From positions 74,831,217 to 74,895,216 of the forward strand of contig CM045762.1 of the NCBI GenBank assembly GCA_025200525.1: DNA of 64,000 nucleotides, in the 5' to 3' direction. Position 1 is the stretch's first letter; the number at the start of each line of letters is the position of its first letter. The notes beneath the pieces are model-generated. The model ran no database searches and was not told the DNA's origin. It saw nothing but the letters and a program-made list of their open reading frames with translations. Shown piece after piece: positions 45,217-57,769 of this stretch. The translations under genes and the position numbers were made by a program. Origin of the DNA: Camellia lanceoleosa. Its lineage: Eukaryota; Streptophyta; Magnoliopsida; Ericales; Theaceae.

Positions 45217-46672
45217 CACTTACTAGTAAATTTCATATACAAATTTTAAAATTTATTTAAAATACTTGCACCAATTAGTCTTGTATAATTTTAATTATTA
45301 CCAAAAAATTCTTTTTTTTTTTGTTTTTTAAATTTAAAGACACTGCTACATTATACCACCACTGAACTTTTGTTTGACAGTCACTGGAGACTCGCCGAAA
45401 TGCTAAACATCACCAGGAAGTTACCGAAGTATCGCCTAAAATTCGTCGGAGTATCGTCAAAGTATTCTGAATATTACTAAAAGTCATCGGAATGTCTAGA
45501 ATGTTCGCTGGATATCAATCGTAAACTCACCGGAATAAATAGAGAAATTAGAGTAAAAAAACGTACCAAAATGTGTTAAATATTAACAAATTGAAAGGGA
45601 CAAAAACGTAACATCAATAAACAGCAACAATGGGAAAAAAAAACATATATTATTTTTCAATTTTTGTAGGGTTTAACCAAATAATCTCCAATATTGATCA
45701 AACTGAAAAGCAAGTTTTGAAACTGTAAAATTATTACAATTTCAAAGTATGATTCTATTAAATATTTATCCTTATTAATCAAACTGAAAAGTATGTTATG
45801 AAACTACAAATTTTTACAATAAAAACATGTTATGAAATTATAAAACTTTACAGTTTTAAAACATGATTCATTTTAGCACACAAAAAAAAAATGAAAATTT
45901 TTACAATTTTCAATGCATGTAACTAAAACTTGAAAACAATTTGTTTAGAATTTAAAAATTTTCTCCATTAAAACAGAAAAAGAGAAGTGTGTAGTAGAGA
46001 AAAAGTAGAAAAACTGAGAGATCGAAAGAGATAGACATATATAGAGAGAGGATTGTATTCCGATAACTATTTTTGATTTAGATCTAGCTGGATTTGATGT
46101 AGATCAATATTAAATTTGAGTAGATCTACACATCTTCTTCTCCAGGAACGTATTCCCTTCACCGTCGGTGAGAGTGAAGTGAAGTCGATAATCGATGGTT
46201 GCCCGTAAACCCTAATCAATGGTAATCGGTGGTGACTGTATATCAGAAAGAAAAAGAGAAGAAGGAAGGCATGGTCGTCGATCACCAGATATCAAAAAGA
46301 AAGATAAAGAGAAGAAAGAAGGTGTAGGACCTTTGGTCTATCCAAAAGGTTTTGGGATTAAATAGAGCACCTCTTTTCAAAGAGGACTTGCGATTAACTT
46401 GCCCAAAAGAAATTTTAAGCAAAATGAAAAGGTGTTGCTTATCAAAGTTCTAGCTAAGGAAGATGAGATGTGGAGTTAATATTTTTAGAAGAAAACTGCT
46501 ATGAACCTCACCTTAACTATCCTAAATTTATTCCGAAAGAGATTTTGTGGTTAAGATTAAATTTTTGGGATGTAGCGTCCACTTGTCGAATAAATCTAAA
46601 CCACAAGATGATGATTCTGGGTAATTTTTGGATAGTTAAGTCTAAATATATATTATTACTGGATAACACTGA
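44261..46672. other. AT-rich intergenic DNA
   Basis: Includes a pure A-run at about 45187-45211 and a region at 45390-45530 with loosely repeated ATCGCC/CATCGGA phrases. No gene, LTR or RNA gene recognised. Confidence 0.4.
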
Positions 46673-47793
46673 GAGCATGTTTGGTACGATGGAATGGGTT
46701 AGAATGGAATACCTATTCTAACTTTGCATTCATTTTCCCTTGTTTGGTACGCCTTATCTAATTGGAAATAGTCATTCCATTGGAATGACGATTCCAACAA
46801 AAAATGTGAATGCCTATTCCTTCCTCTAATCTAATAAATGACCATTCTATCCCATCATGGAATTACTATAAAATTTTGTCTATTTATTTGTTATTTAGCT
46901 ACTACCACCATTCCGTTCTCATACCGCCCTACCGCCACTGCCACTGTCACCTTATTGTCACCATTACCGCCACCACCACCGCCACTACCACCTTATTGTC
47001 ACCACAACCACCACCACCACAACCACCACCATGGTCACCGCCACAATCACCACAACCACAACCACCACACCATCGTACTACCACTATCATACTACCAGTT
47101 TCGCCACTATTACCACCACCACCACCACCACCACCACCACAATCACTGCTACCATATCTATAACACAAAACCACTACTATCACCATCGTGAGAACCACTA
47201 CCTCACTACCATCGCGCGTACTGCCACCATTACCTCTACCACCACAACCACTATCTTACCACTACTACTTCTACCTTTATAAACGTCACACCACCACCAT
47301 CACCATCACCGTCACTATCGCGAGAACCATCACTTTACTACTGTTAGCCGCCGCCGCCGCCGCCGCCATTGCAATCATAACACCACCTTACCACCGCCAC
47401 TAAGGTCACAACAACCTTACTACCACCATGCTACTATCATTTCTATCACCACCACCAATGTCGCTATCGCTGCCGCCACCACCACTACCGCTACTATGAC
47501 GCACACCATCACTTTCACAACTATTAACATTATCATGATCTATATAAAATTTTAATTTATTTGTCACTAACTTGTTTAAAAAATAAATAAATAATAAAAA
47601 AATTTCAATTCCATGAGTTTAATAGACATAACCAAATATGATAATGAGACTTATCATCCTATTCTTATGTCATTCTATGTTGACAACCAAACAATGGAAT
47701 GAGAATAGACATCCCATTCTATTCAACCTTATATTCCATTCTCACTCTCATTCTATTCTCACTCCATTTCATTCTATCGTACCAAACATGCTT
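46673..47793. mobile_element. TIR element carrying an expanded CAC-type repeat
   Basis: Terminal inverted repeats GAGCATGTTTGGTACGATGG (left) and TATCGTACCAAACATGCTT (right) flank 1121 bp, with a possible 3-bp TSD TGA at 46670-46672 and 47794-47796. Sub-terminal ATTCCATT/GGAATG motifs are also inverted between the ends. The middle (about 46900-47520) is a degenerate CAC/ACC/GCC trinucleotide array that opens long meaningless frames in several phases. TIR style resembles PIF/Harbinger- or hAT-type MITEs; superfamily is uncertain. Confidence 0.75.
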
Positions 47794-47796
47794 TGA

Positions 47797-48766
47797 AAGT
47801 TTTTTTCTTATTTCTAAAATCTCAAGATAGGTTTTTACAATTTTATTAAATTTTTAGGTGGGTCACTATAAATTATCCTAAATAAAATAATTTATTTTCT
47901 ATTTTATTTTATTTTATTTTATAATGTAGTTGTACTCAGTTGTCTGCAACTTTCTTATTCCCTTTTTTATTGGTATAAAGCCAGACCCTTGACCACGCGA
48001 AACATGTGTTAAAGTAATATCTATCCTTCTATATTTATCTAGCTATCTATCTATATATTATATAAGAAAAAGAGTATTTTTAGTGAATGAGTTTCAATAT
48101 CTAATACTAATTTTCTTAATTTTAAATAGTTAAGAAAATCTCCATTGACTGGCTTTTATTGTATAATTCCACATCAGAAAAAGAAGGAAAAAAATGAGTT
48201 GTTTTACTCATATAAAGGAAATCTTATACTCCCATCCCATTTAGTGAGGATCCTTGTGAGATTTTCAATATCTCATACTAATTTTCTTGATTTTTTTAAT
48301 TTTAAACAATTAAGAAAATATCTATTGGCTAGCTTTTATTTGATAATCTCACATTGGGAAAAAAAAAAGAAAAAAAAATGAGTTATTTTACTCATATAAA
48401 ATGAATTTTATACTTCCATCTCATTTAATATTGTAATGTTGTGCATGTTTCAATTCAATATAGTTTAAATTTTAAAAAATTTCATTAATTAATCATGACC
48501 AAGCCGATTAGGCCAAATCATTTTTGATTTGATTGATTTGTTGGTTTAACCGCGATTTTAGCAGTTTTTCAAAATATATTGATTAGATTTGTTTGATTCG
48601 AAACAAACTAAAGATTAATCTAATTAAAGATTGAATGACTGAGATTGCTTGATTATAAATAAACTTTCTGTCCAAATAATTGTTAACTTTTATTTTATAA
48701 TCCCACATCGGAAAACGAAAAAAAACAAAATGAGTTGTTTCACTTATATAATGTGAATCTTAATAG
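47797..48766. repeat. Three copies of a promoter-like block
   Basis: Related blocks lie at 48091-48245, 48262-48480 and 48675-48766 (the third resumes at 54951 after the LINE). Each has a CCCACATCGG-like motif (48167, 48348, 48701), then ATGAGTTGTTT, then a TATA box (48211, 48395, 48745). The gap between motif and TATA is 34, 37 and 34 bp. This matches the spacing of the upstream element and TATA in plant Pol II snRNA promoters, but similar CCCACATCGG phrases are also common in plant LTRs. No snRNA sequence follows. Confidence 0.55.
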
Positions 48767-48864
48767 TGTAGCATTATGGAATCACATGATTCTTCTTCTT
48801 CTGCTACTACCATATTTGAATTGAATATAAATCTAAGAATACAAGAGGAAGGAGAAGAAAAAAT

Positions 48865-50490
48865 ATGACCGTTAGCGAGATTTCACAGTCTGGCGAACTA
48901 CGACTGGAGAAAGGAAGCTCGTTGGAGGAGGAAAACCATCTAGTCCGAAGCACAACAAAAATCAAGGGCAATTTGGATCCAAAAGTTAATACGATGGTTG
49001 AGCCACAATGGCAATCTAACGATAATGATGCCAACCTATCTGACCCAGGCTACGCTGAAGAAGATATGGAGTATAGAAACCAGATCCAGAAGGAGAAAGG
49101 CAACTCAGAATGCATAGATCATACTACTTTGAACAAAGGGAACCGATCCTTCAAGCAAGCTCTACTATGATCTAGGTTTAATGAGACAGAGAATGAGAAG
49201 AATTTTGATTGTGATGTGGATGAACTTTCCTCCGATGAGGAGGATGACACTACAGATACAAATATGACAGAAGGGCAGAAAGAAGGAAGTGAAAACAATG
49301 GAGGAATTCCCACTATCAAACTTCCTCTGGCACTTTTGAAAAAGATAAGGGAGCCGTGGAAGAAGTGTCTGATTGTTAGATTACTTGGGAAACCATAGGG
49401 TATAAGCTATTAATGGCAAATATGACCAAAATCTGGAGCCTACAAGCTAACTTTGAAGCTCTGGATATTGGTAATGGGTTTTTCATAGTGAAATTCAACA
49501 TGATGGACGACTACACTAAGGTTTGCACTAGTGGACCTTGGATTGCAGTGGACCACTATGTGACAGTGAGAAAGTGGCAACAAGACTTTAAATCTGATGA
49601 TGCCGAGGAGGATACAACTGTGATATGGGTCTGATTCCCCAATCTACCCATAGAATACTATAATGAAAAAGTACTATATCACATAGCCAAAGCATTGCAA
49701 AATCCACCAAAGATCGACATCAATACAGCCATGGCAGCTTGAGAGAAATATGCTCACGTGTGCGTTGAGATTGATCTTCAGAAACCTCTGATTTCACACT
49801 TCACTATCAGTAAGTATACCTATGGAGTCGAATATGAACACATTCACTTACTCTATTTTTATTGTGGCAGTGTCGGTCATCGGAAAGAGGTTTGCAATGA
49901 TCACCCGCCGAGGACAATGGAGAAACCGATCCAACAACACAGTGAGAATGATACAGAGACATCTATGGGCCAAACAAGCAAAAAGCAAAGCCCAGATCAA
50001 GTCATCGAAGATACCGAAGTAGGCCAGATTAAATATGGGCCCTAGATAAAAGCCACAAATCATAAGAGGAAGCCCACAGGCCAGAAGACTAATAAAGGCA
50101 ACCAAGTCCAAATGGGCAGTAGATATGACATACTAAGAGAGGCTGGTGAGCTAGAAAACCAGACCCAAGGAATCCAAGAATAGAGCCAAACGAGTAAAAG
50201 CACAGATGAGATGGGCTTTAAGTATAAGACCCATGTAAGCCCAAATGAGAAGAGGATTATCCTAGGTGGGTTAGCTGAAAAAGCCAAGGATAAAAATAAA
50301 GAAGAAACTAGACTGGAAAAGAAGGCATGTCAAAAACCCCAAACACGCCATCAGAACTCAGACAACATTGGTGTGGTTCATACACCAATGCCAGCCTCAC
50401 CTATACATCCAACTACCTCCATATCCAACACCACAAACACTCTATCCCTGCTATAAACAAACCCTCACACCATAACCAGAGAGCTTCCAG
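48865..50490 (+). pseudogene. LINE ORF1 (DUF4283-like, zinc knuckle), broken
   Basis: The N-terminal part starts at ATG 48865, just overlapping the stop of a 30-codon upstream frame (48776-48868). A DUF4283-type region follows (GNGFFIVKFNMMDDY, GPWIAVDHYVTVRKWQ), then CVEIDLQKPL and a knuckle-like FYCGSVGHRKEVC. The first Cys of the knuckle is replaced by Tyr. Breaks include TGA 49168, TAG 49396 with a nearby 2-base loss, TGA about 49633 and TGA about 49741. ORF1 proteins bind LINE RNA; this copy cannot make one. Confidence 0.82.
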
Positions 50491-50784
50491 ATAAAGATGG
50501 AAGAAGAAGGCGAGAATTATCCAATGGAGTATCACGTAGTGAATCAAAATAGAATCGTAGTGTACCTCACTCCAGAGAAAGAAGCATTTCATTGCATTAC
50601 CTCAGAAGGGTGGATCGAGGAAGTAAAATTGAAGATTCAACCATGGAGACAGATTGAAGTGGGACAGGAAAAGCACATGCTATTCGCAATGGCAACACAA
50701 ACGATGTAGGACAATCTCAAGACAGCAAAAGGGTATCTGGGGATTGCTAACCAGAGCCCATTACCTAACCATATCAATACCCAC

Positions 50785-53700
50785 ATGGATTTGCTTATTT
50801 GGAATTGTCGGGGTGCTAGAAACAAGAAATTTAAAAGGAATCTGTGTGAATTAGTTCTGATCCATAAACCAGATTTGATGGTCCTTATGGAAACTAAAGT
50901 GGATCTTGCCTTAATGGGTACGTTCTTCAACCAAATGGGATTCACGACCTCAGTCCATGTTGATCCTATAGGCCGAAGTGGGGGTATCTGGATGCTTTGG
51001 AACCCAATTTCTGTTAATGTAAGAGTAACTGAAGCAAGTTCACAACTTATCATAGCTAAAATTGCAAAACATGAGTACCCTGAGTGGCTTCTCTCGGCTG
51101 TTTACGCTAGCCCTGTGCACAGCAAGAGGGAGGAACTGTGGAATAGTTTGGAGAACATTGCTTAGACCACTTCAGCGCCATGGATGATAGCTGGTGATTT
51201 TAACGACTTTGGTAGCCAAAAGGAAAAAAGAAGCTTTACAGACAACCCTAATAGCAGCCAAGATTAGAGGAGGACTAAAAATTTTGCAGATAGAATGAAT
51301 CGTTGTAATATCATGGATCTGGGGTGTTCTGGACCACGGTTGACCTGGACAAACAACAGGAAAGAATGCGCTAATACAATGGTAAGACTCGACAGAACTA
51401 TGTGCAACGGCAAATGGAGAACTACATTTCCCGAGAGCCTGGTTAGAAATCTTTGTCGAACATATTCTGACCATTCCCCAATGGTAATCTTTAGCCAAGG
51501 TAAGTCCCCTTGCAATCCTTCTTGTAAGCTTTTCAAGTTTGAGGCTGCCTGGATATCTCATGAAGAGTTCCAAACAATGGTGGAGGATAATTGTTTTAAT
51601 AACCAAGAGTCTTTCTTAAGTAAATTAGATAACCTAGCTCACACGGCTAGTCGTTGGAATAAAGAAGTTTTTCGTAACATATTTCGGAGGAAAAGATGGC
51701 TGCTTGGGAGGATTGATGGCATTCAAAAATCTCAAGCAAACATCTATTCCCATAACCTCCATGTGTTGGAGATGGATCTTATTGATCAGTATAACAAAGT
51801 CCTCTACCAAGAGGAAATTCTCTGGTTCCAGAAATCGAGATCTAAATGGATCACCCAAGGTGATAAAAACACCAAATTCTTCCACCTCCTCACCCTGACT
51901 AAAAGGAGGAAAAGGAAGATTGATGTTTTAAAAGGGCAAGATGGTGTTTGGGTTGAGAGTCCTGAAGATCTGAAGATGTTGGTGACTAACTACTTCACTA
52001 ATTTGTTCACTCAAAGTTCTAACACCACTTTGAGTCACTGGAATAATCTGGCCCTTCACACTATTAGTAGTGAAGAGAATAGTTATCTTATGATTGATGT
52101 CACTAATGAGGAAGTGTAGAAGGCTGTGAAGAATATTAAGGCTTTCAAAGCCCCAGGTAGAGATGGATTCCAGGCCATTTTCTATCATACTTATTGGCAG
52201 GTGATTGGTCTAGCTGTGTGTGATTTTGTAAAAAATTATTTTACTACCCACACCATATCCTCTGTCATCAATAGAACCTTAGTTGCTCTCATTTCTAAAT
52301 TGGAAAACCCTAAGACCATTAAACAATTTTGACCCATCAGTCTGTGTAATGTGACTTACAAGATCATAGCTAAAATTTTGGTTAGTAGAATAAGGCCCCT
52401 TCTTTGTAATCTTGTGAGACCAAACCAAAGCAGTTTTGTTCATAGCAAATCCACTAATGATAATTTTATTATCTCCCAGGAAATTATCCATACCTTAAAC
52501 TCTAAAAAAGGAAAAGTGGGAGGAATGATTCTTAAAATAGACTTGGAGAAAGCATATGATAACATCTCCTGGGCAATCTTGGAACAAACTCTTGAGGAAT
52601 TTTGTTTCGATAAGAAACTTATTGATTTGATTATGTTGTGTTACCACTATGAACATGGCTATTTTGTGGAATGGGGAGCCTTTGGAGGAATTCAAACTTG
52701 AAAGGGGCTGAGGCAGGGAGATCCCCTATCCCCCTACCTGTTTGTCTTGTGTATGGAAAGACTATCTAACATGATCAATGTTAAAGCCACAAAGAAAAAA
52801 TGGAAAGGCATTACAACCTCTAAAGGAGGTCCATGCCTTACCCATTTATTCTTTGTTGATGATTTAATGTTGTTTGGAAAAGCTGATATGAGAAATTGTT
52901 CTACAATTATGTCCACTTTGGAGGAATTTTGTGAGATTTCTGGATTTAAAATCAATGCCCAAAAATCTAAGGTGTTCGTGTCCTCCAATATTGATAAAAG
53001 GGTGGCTAGAGACTTGAGTGCTAAGTGTGGTATCCCTTTAACTTCTGATTTAGGGAAGTATTTAGGGGTCCCTCTTATGCATGGAAGAGTCACTAGAGGC
53101 CATTTCAATCATATCATTGAGAAAATGCAAAAGAATCTGGCTGGGTGGAAAACTAAGGTGCTTTCCATAACTGGTAGAACTACGTTTATTCAAGCTGTGA
53201 GTTCTGCCATCCCTGCATACACTATGCAAACCACTGCTATCCCTAAGAAAGTGTGTGATGAAATTGACAGAATAAACAGAAATTTCTTGTGGGGGGATAC
53301 CCCAGAGAGAAAGAAAGTTCACCTGGTTAAATGGGAGAAGGTATGCAAGCCTAAAAATGCCGGTGGGCTTGGTTTAAAGAAAGCCAGAGATCAAAATCTA
53401 GCACTTCTTGCTAAACTTGGTTGGAAACTCTTGAATAAAGAGGATAGCTTGTGGTGTAATGTCCTTAGAAACAAGTATTTGAAGAACACTCACCTCTAAT
53501 ACTAGCCCAAAGGGAAGAATGCTTTCTTTGTGTGGAGAAGTATCCTTCAAACTAGACATATCCTTAGAAAAGTGGTGAAGTGGAAAATTGGCACTGGTGC
53601 TTTGGTTGATGTTTGGAAAGATTGGTGGTGTGGGGATAAATCATTTGAGGATGAAATGTCTACCATACACCAATCTAACCATACACTTACTGAGAATTTT

Positions 53701-54897
53701 GGATCTATAGCTGAGATTATTAATGATCAATGAGGGTGAGATGTGGACAAACTTTCCTGGTTGTTCCCTCCTAATATTGCCACTCTTATTTTGAGAACTT
53801 AACCTCCTACTAATACTACCCCAGATAATCCAACTTGGAAAGGAACTCAAGGTGAGGAGTTTCTAGTGGCATCTGCCTATGATATAATCACTGGTAATCA
53901 AAGATGTGAAGAACACTGGAACTGGATATGGAAAGTGAGTCTGCCTCAAAAACTTAAATGTTTTATGTGGCTGGTCTTGCACGGAAAGCTACTCACAAAC
54001 CAAATGAGAATGAAAAGAGGTCTCACCTCTAACCCAAACTGTTCTTGCTGTTGGGGGGTGGAGGACATGCAACACCTGTTTAGAGACTGCTACAAAACTA
54101 AAGCCATGTGGTTGGCTTTATGTGGTAGCCAGTGGTACATAGATATGCACAAAAAGAATTGGACTAAGTGGTTTCTTTTAAATTCTAAAAATATGAAACT
54201 TTTTAATGATCATGCCACATGGTCCTCTCTGTTCATTGTGACATTATGAAAAATTTGGAAGAATAGGAATTCATTCATATTTGACAACTGATCATCTACT
54301 TGCCAGGGGAGTATCAAATTTATTCTTGATTATTCTAGAGACATTGACTTGGCTTTTAATGCTTCTATTACCACCCCAAGGCCTGCACTTCGATTGATTA
54401 ATTCGGTTTTACCATCTACAGGAAAAACCAAACTGAATATTGATGGTAGCAGAAGAATGAGAGTTGGCAGAGGCTTTGGAGGAGTTTTCCAAGATGAAAG
54501 AGGTAGTTGGATATGTGGCTACTATGGCAAGATTGATAGTGGCACCAGTTTGGAGGCAGAGTTATGGGCTCTTTACAAGGGATTGACGGTGATTCTGCAA
54601 AAGGGGATGCATGGGGTTATCATTGAAAATAATGCACAATAGGTGGTGCAACTAATAGAAGAAGACACCACTAACAAATTCCCATTCAAAGGGCTGCTAG
54701 AGGATGCCAAAATTATATTCAGGGGCTGTGAATGCACCATACAACATGTGTACAAAGAAGGGAATTTGTGTGCAGACGCTTTGGCGAAACTTGGAGCCGC
54801 ACAGCTTGAAGAAATGCTAGTGGTTAATGAACCACCAGCCGAGATTAGGAGCTACTTGGGAGCTGACATGATAGGGCTCACTAGTGAAAGAGCCTAG
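50785..54897 (+). pseudogene. LINE ORF2 (endonuclease, RT, RNase H), stops only
   Basis: About 1370 codons, all in one frame. The AP-endonuclease domain opens with MDLLIWNCRGARN and has LMETK, IAGDFND and YSDHSP. RT has KAPGRDGF, LKIDLEKAYD, GLRQGDPLSPYLF and the catalytic FVDDL near 52850. A reverse-transcriptase-associated zinc-finger region follows (LPQKLKCFMWL, CSCCWGVEDMQHLF). The RNase H domain has NIDGSRR and SLEAELWAL, but the third acidic site reads ENNAQ, with Asn where Asp is usual. In-frame stops lie at about 51163, 51265, 52117, 52330, 52699, 53497, 53503, 53731, 53737, 53800, 54247, 54289 and 54640. No frameshift was found. Confidence 0.92.
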
Positions 54898-54993
54898 CTT
54901 TTGCTTTTCTTTTCTGCTGTACCAAAAATATATATATATATTGTAGCATTGTGTATACTTCAATTCAAGACAGTTTAAATTTTAAAATTAGAA

Positions 54994-57555
54994 TGTAACA
55001 ACCCTCACTTTGATTTAGTCATACTTGCATACATTCATGTATGATCTTGTCCTGTTATACTGTTTTGCAAAGTTTTGCCTTGTCTTGTTTTGTTTGAGAC
55101 TTGCCTCGTTTTGCTTAAGTGTTGCTTGAATGATTTTGTTGCTTGGTGTGTGGTCGAGGTCATCATGAGCTTAGTTCGTCTTTGAACCTTGCACTTAGAA
55201 CTGTTTTGGAACCCCGGTTGACCTCCACCTTCACCCCGGCATGTTGCCTAGATGTCACTCTTCGGGCCGATGTGTTTAGAGCCAAGGCCGAGATGTTTTG
55301 TACCGGTAGTCTTTGTCCTTGGGCAGGTATGGCCTAGACCGAGATGTGGCACACCCAGGCCAAGGTGTGGCACAGCTTAGTCAGGTGTCGTCCTCCCTAG
55401 CCGATGTCTTTGTTGACCTATTGCCGAAGCTTCGTCTTTGGCCGATGTCAATACTTGCCGACGTGTCTCGCTATCAAGCTTGTTGAATACGCTTTGTCAG
55501 GGATTTGTCTAATCAATCAGTCACCTTTTTGAATTGATCCAACCCGGTAATGCCACGTGTCCGAGCTGAAGGTTTAGACAGCTGGCAGACTTAGAAACAA
55601 ATCATTTGGTCTCAAATCTTTGTTGTTAGAGAGAGAAGCTCTAGAAGTAGAAGGAAGAAGTTTTAGAGTGAGAAGTTGAGTTCCAAGCTTGATCTTGGAG
55701 GATCGAACCGTTGGATTTGAGTTTTGAGGTTAGATTCTTGCTCCACTCTGATTGTTCTTATCGATCATCTAGCTACATTGCATGATGGAATCTGTCTTGC
55801 ATGTCATGCATTGGTTTGAAGTTGGTTTTTGAGAGAGAAAATGATGTTTGTGTGTTCTTGAGAAAAACCCTGTTTTGATCCGAAAGCTTGAGGCAAGAAT
55901 CATGTTTCTGTGTTTGTTCTTGCATGGTCTTCTTGTAAGGGTACCCAGGTCCATGTTTTGAACTCTTGGCATGAAATCTCAGATTTTATATGTAAACGAG
56001 TTATGATTTTAGCATGCATGTTTTGATGTTCTTGATGATCTTGTCCCTTGCATTCTTCAAGGGGAAACCCAGGATTTTCCCCGATTTCGTTTTATGTGTG
56101 GTCGTCAGGGCCATACCTCGGCAAGGAGGTGTGGGACCTCGGCATGACCTGGATGGTACCCAGTGCATTTCCACGAGATGGGAAACAGCGTTTTGACTCT
56201 CTGCATGTTTCGCTTTGTCATTGATTTAGATTCGGTGGGAGTGCCGAGATCATGTCGTGTATGTAAAGCTTGTTTTGAGAATGTGATTTGCCATGTGATT
56301 TGTCAGGGCTTTGATCTTTGCTTGAGCCGACACCTGAAGAGCTAGGTGAGTGGTGCTTTTAATAAAGCTATGTTCTACTGTTTTGATAAACCTTGTCTTG
56401 CTTTGTTTTGATGAAAGTATTTGTTAAGCATGAATGATTAGCCCAATTCGATGTATCAAGTATAAGCTTTGTTTTGATGTTATCTTGAAAAGTCCCTTGG
56501 CTGGAGGACTATAAACGTTCGCAGCACTAAGTGTAAAAGTCCCTTAGCTGGAGGACTCTTAACTTTCGCAGCATTATGGATAAAAGGATACGGTCCTTTC
56601 TTGGAACGCAAGTCGCTTAGCTGGAGGACTCTAAACTTTCGCAGCATCATTTGTCAAAAAAGGCTGCGGGCCTAAGTGACACCAGTCTCTTGTATTAAAA
56701 GGATACGGTCCTTTCTTGGAAAAGCCACAAGTCCCTTGGTTGGAGGACTATAAACTTTCACAGCACCATTTTGTCAAATCGATTACGGATCGTACAGCCC
56801 TTTGTTTCGTCACTAATGGATCACTATACGGACTGTTGCTTGGAAAGCTTTTGGCTATGTTTCGCCGATGTCAGTGGACATCCCTTGAGACTTGTAAGAC
56901 TTGATCGATGAATACTGTTCATCCCTTGACTTGGTAAAGTTTTGTTGTGTTTTGCTTTGAAAGGATCTCGGCAAATATTTGTATGGTTTGGCATGCTTTG
57001 TTTCGTAAAGACTACGGCTATATTCATGCAAAACCTTTATTACTAGTACCATTCACTGAGTTTCCATACTCACCCTCTCTATATATATGTAGGTGATGAG
57101 CAGGACGGCGGTGACGCCTAGATATCTTTGCAAGCTTGTTCTGGATTCCTGATTTACGTCGGCCTTGTTTTGCATTCTTGTCGGCGATGCTGCTTTACAT
57201 CGGCATTCTGAGTTTATGTCGGCTTTTGTACTTACGTCGGCTAATCTTGAAAATCATGCTTCTTGGCTTGTATTTCCTGTATTTTGTACATGTCGGCTTA
57301 GAAGCCTTTTGATCAAGATATGATTTGTATTTTTGTTATTTTTGGACTGGTTGTAAGATCATATTGTTTATGTCTTCTCATTTGATCTACGCACAGCTCT
57401 TATAGACCACTTATACTTTAAGTTATTGCTTCCGCATTTGTAAGCCCCCTATGTGTACTCTGTTGTGTGTGGATTTTGATTAGTTGGCCTTCGGTAATCA
57501 CAGATTACTGGTCATCACGGCACCATCCTACTAGGGGCGGGTTGGGGTCGTGACA
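54994..57555 (+). repeat. 5' LTR of element 6
   Basis: 2562 bp, TG...CA ends (TGTAACAACC ... GTCGTGACA). It contains four imperfect repeats of an AAGTCCCTTRGCTGGAGGAC unit near 56489, 56539, 56610 and 56729, and frequent GCCGATGTC/GTCGGC phrases. A CTATATATATG run at 57077-57090 could be a TATA box, low certainty. Confidence 0.93.
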
Positions 57556-57558
57556 GAA

Positions 57559-57570
57559 TGGTATCAGAGC
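57559..57570 (+). promoter_or_regulatory. Primer binding site, tRNA-iMet
   Basis: TGGTATCAGAGC, three bases after the 5' LTR. Confidence 0.93.
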
Positions 57571-57769
57571 ACAAGTTCCTTAGTATACGTTATTCACACA
57601 TCCTGAGTCCTAAAGAGCATAGGAATCCCCTTAGAAAGATGCTAGGGTTGCATCATAGTGCTTGTTATTTGAGCAAGGTGTGCATTGTCTTGACATGTCT
57701 ATTTGTTACTTGCCTACGTGGTTATTTGTTTACTTGCTTAAAAGTCACATTTTGCATACTCATAGCATT

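Larger units (their letters stand above)
48776..54941 (+). mobile_element. L1-type LINE with C-terminal RNase H, inactive
   Basis: 6.17 kb bounded by a 9-bp TSD TGTAGCATT (48767-48775 and 54942-54950), with an A/T-rich tail (CCAAAAATATATATATATA). Two ORFs are present: a nucleic-acid-binding ORF1 and an EN-RT-RNase H ORF2. It is inserted in the third copy of the promoter-like block; the block resumes immediately after the TSD. Confidence 0.93.

Noticed and set aside
46810..47403. Five overlapping open frames of Pro, His, Thr or Gly repeats
   Set aside because: Produced by the CAC-type trinucleotide array in all phases; no conserved start or domain.
48701..48800. A functional snRNA gene downstream of the CCCACATCGG/TATA pair
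   Set aside because: The sequence 25-35 bp after the TATA box does not resemble U1, U2, U4, U5 or U6 starts as I know them, and the LINE begins there.
55143..56904. Short frames repeated at 62311-63585
   Set aside because: They are the two LTRs of element 6; the repetition reflects LTR identity, not conserved coding.
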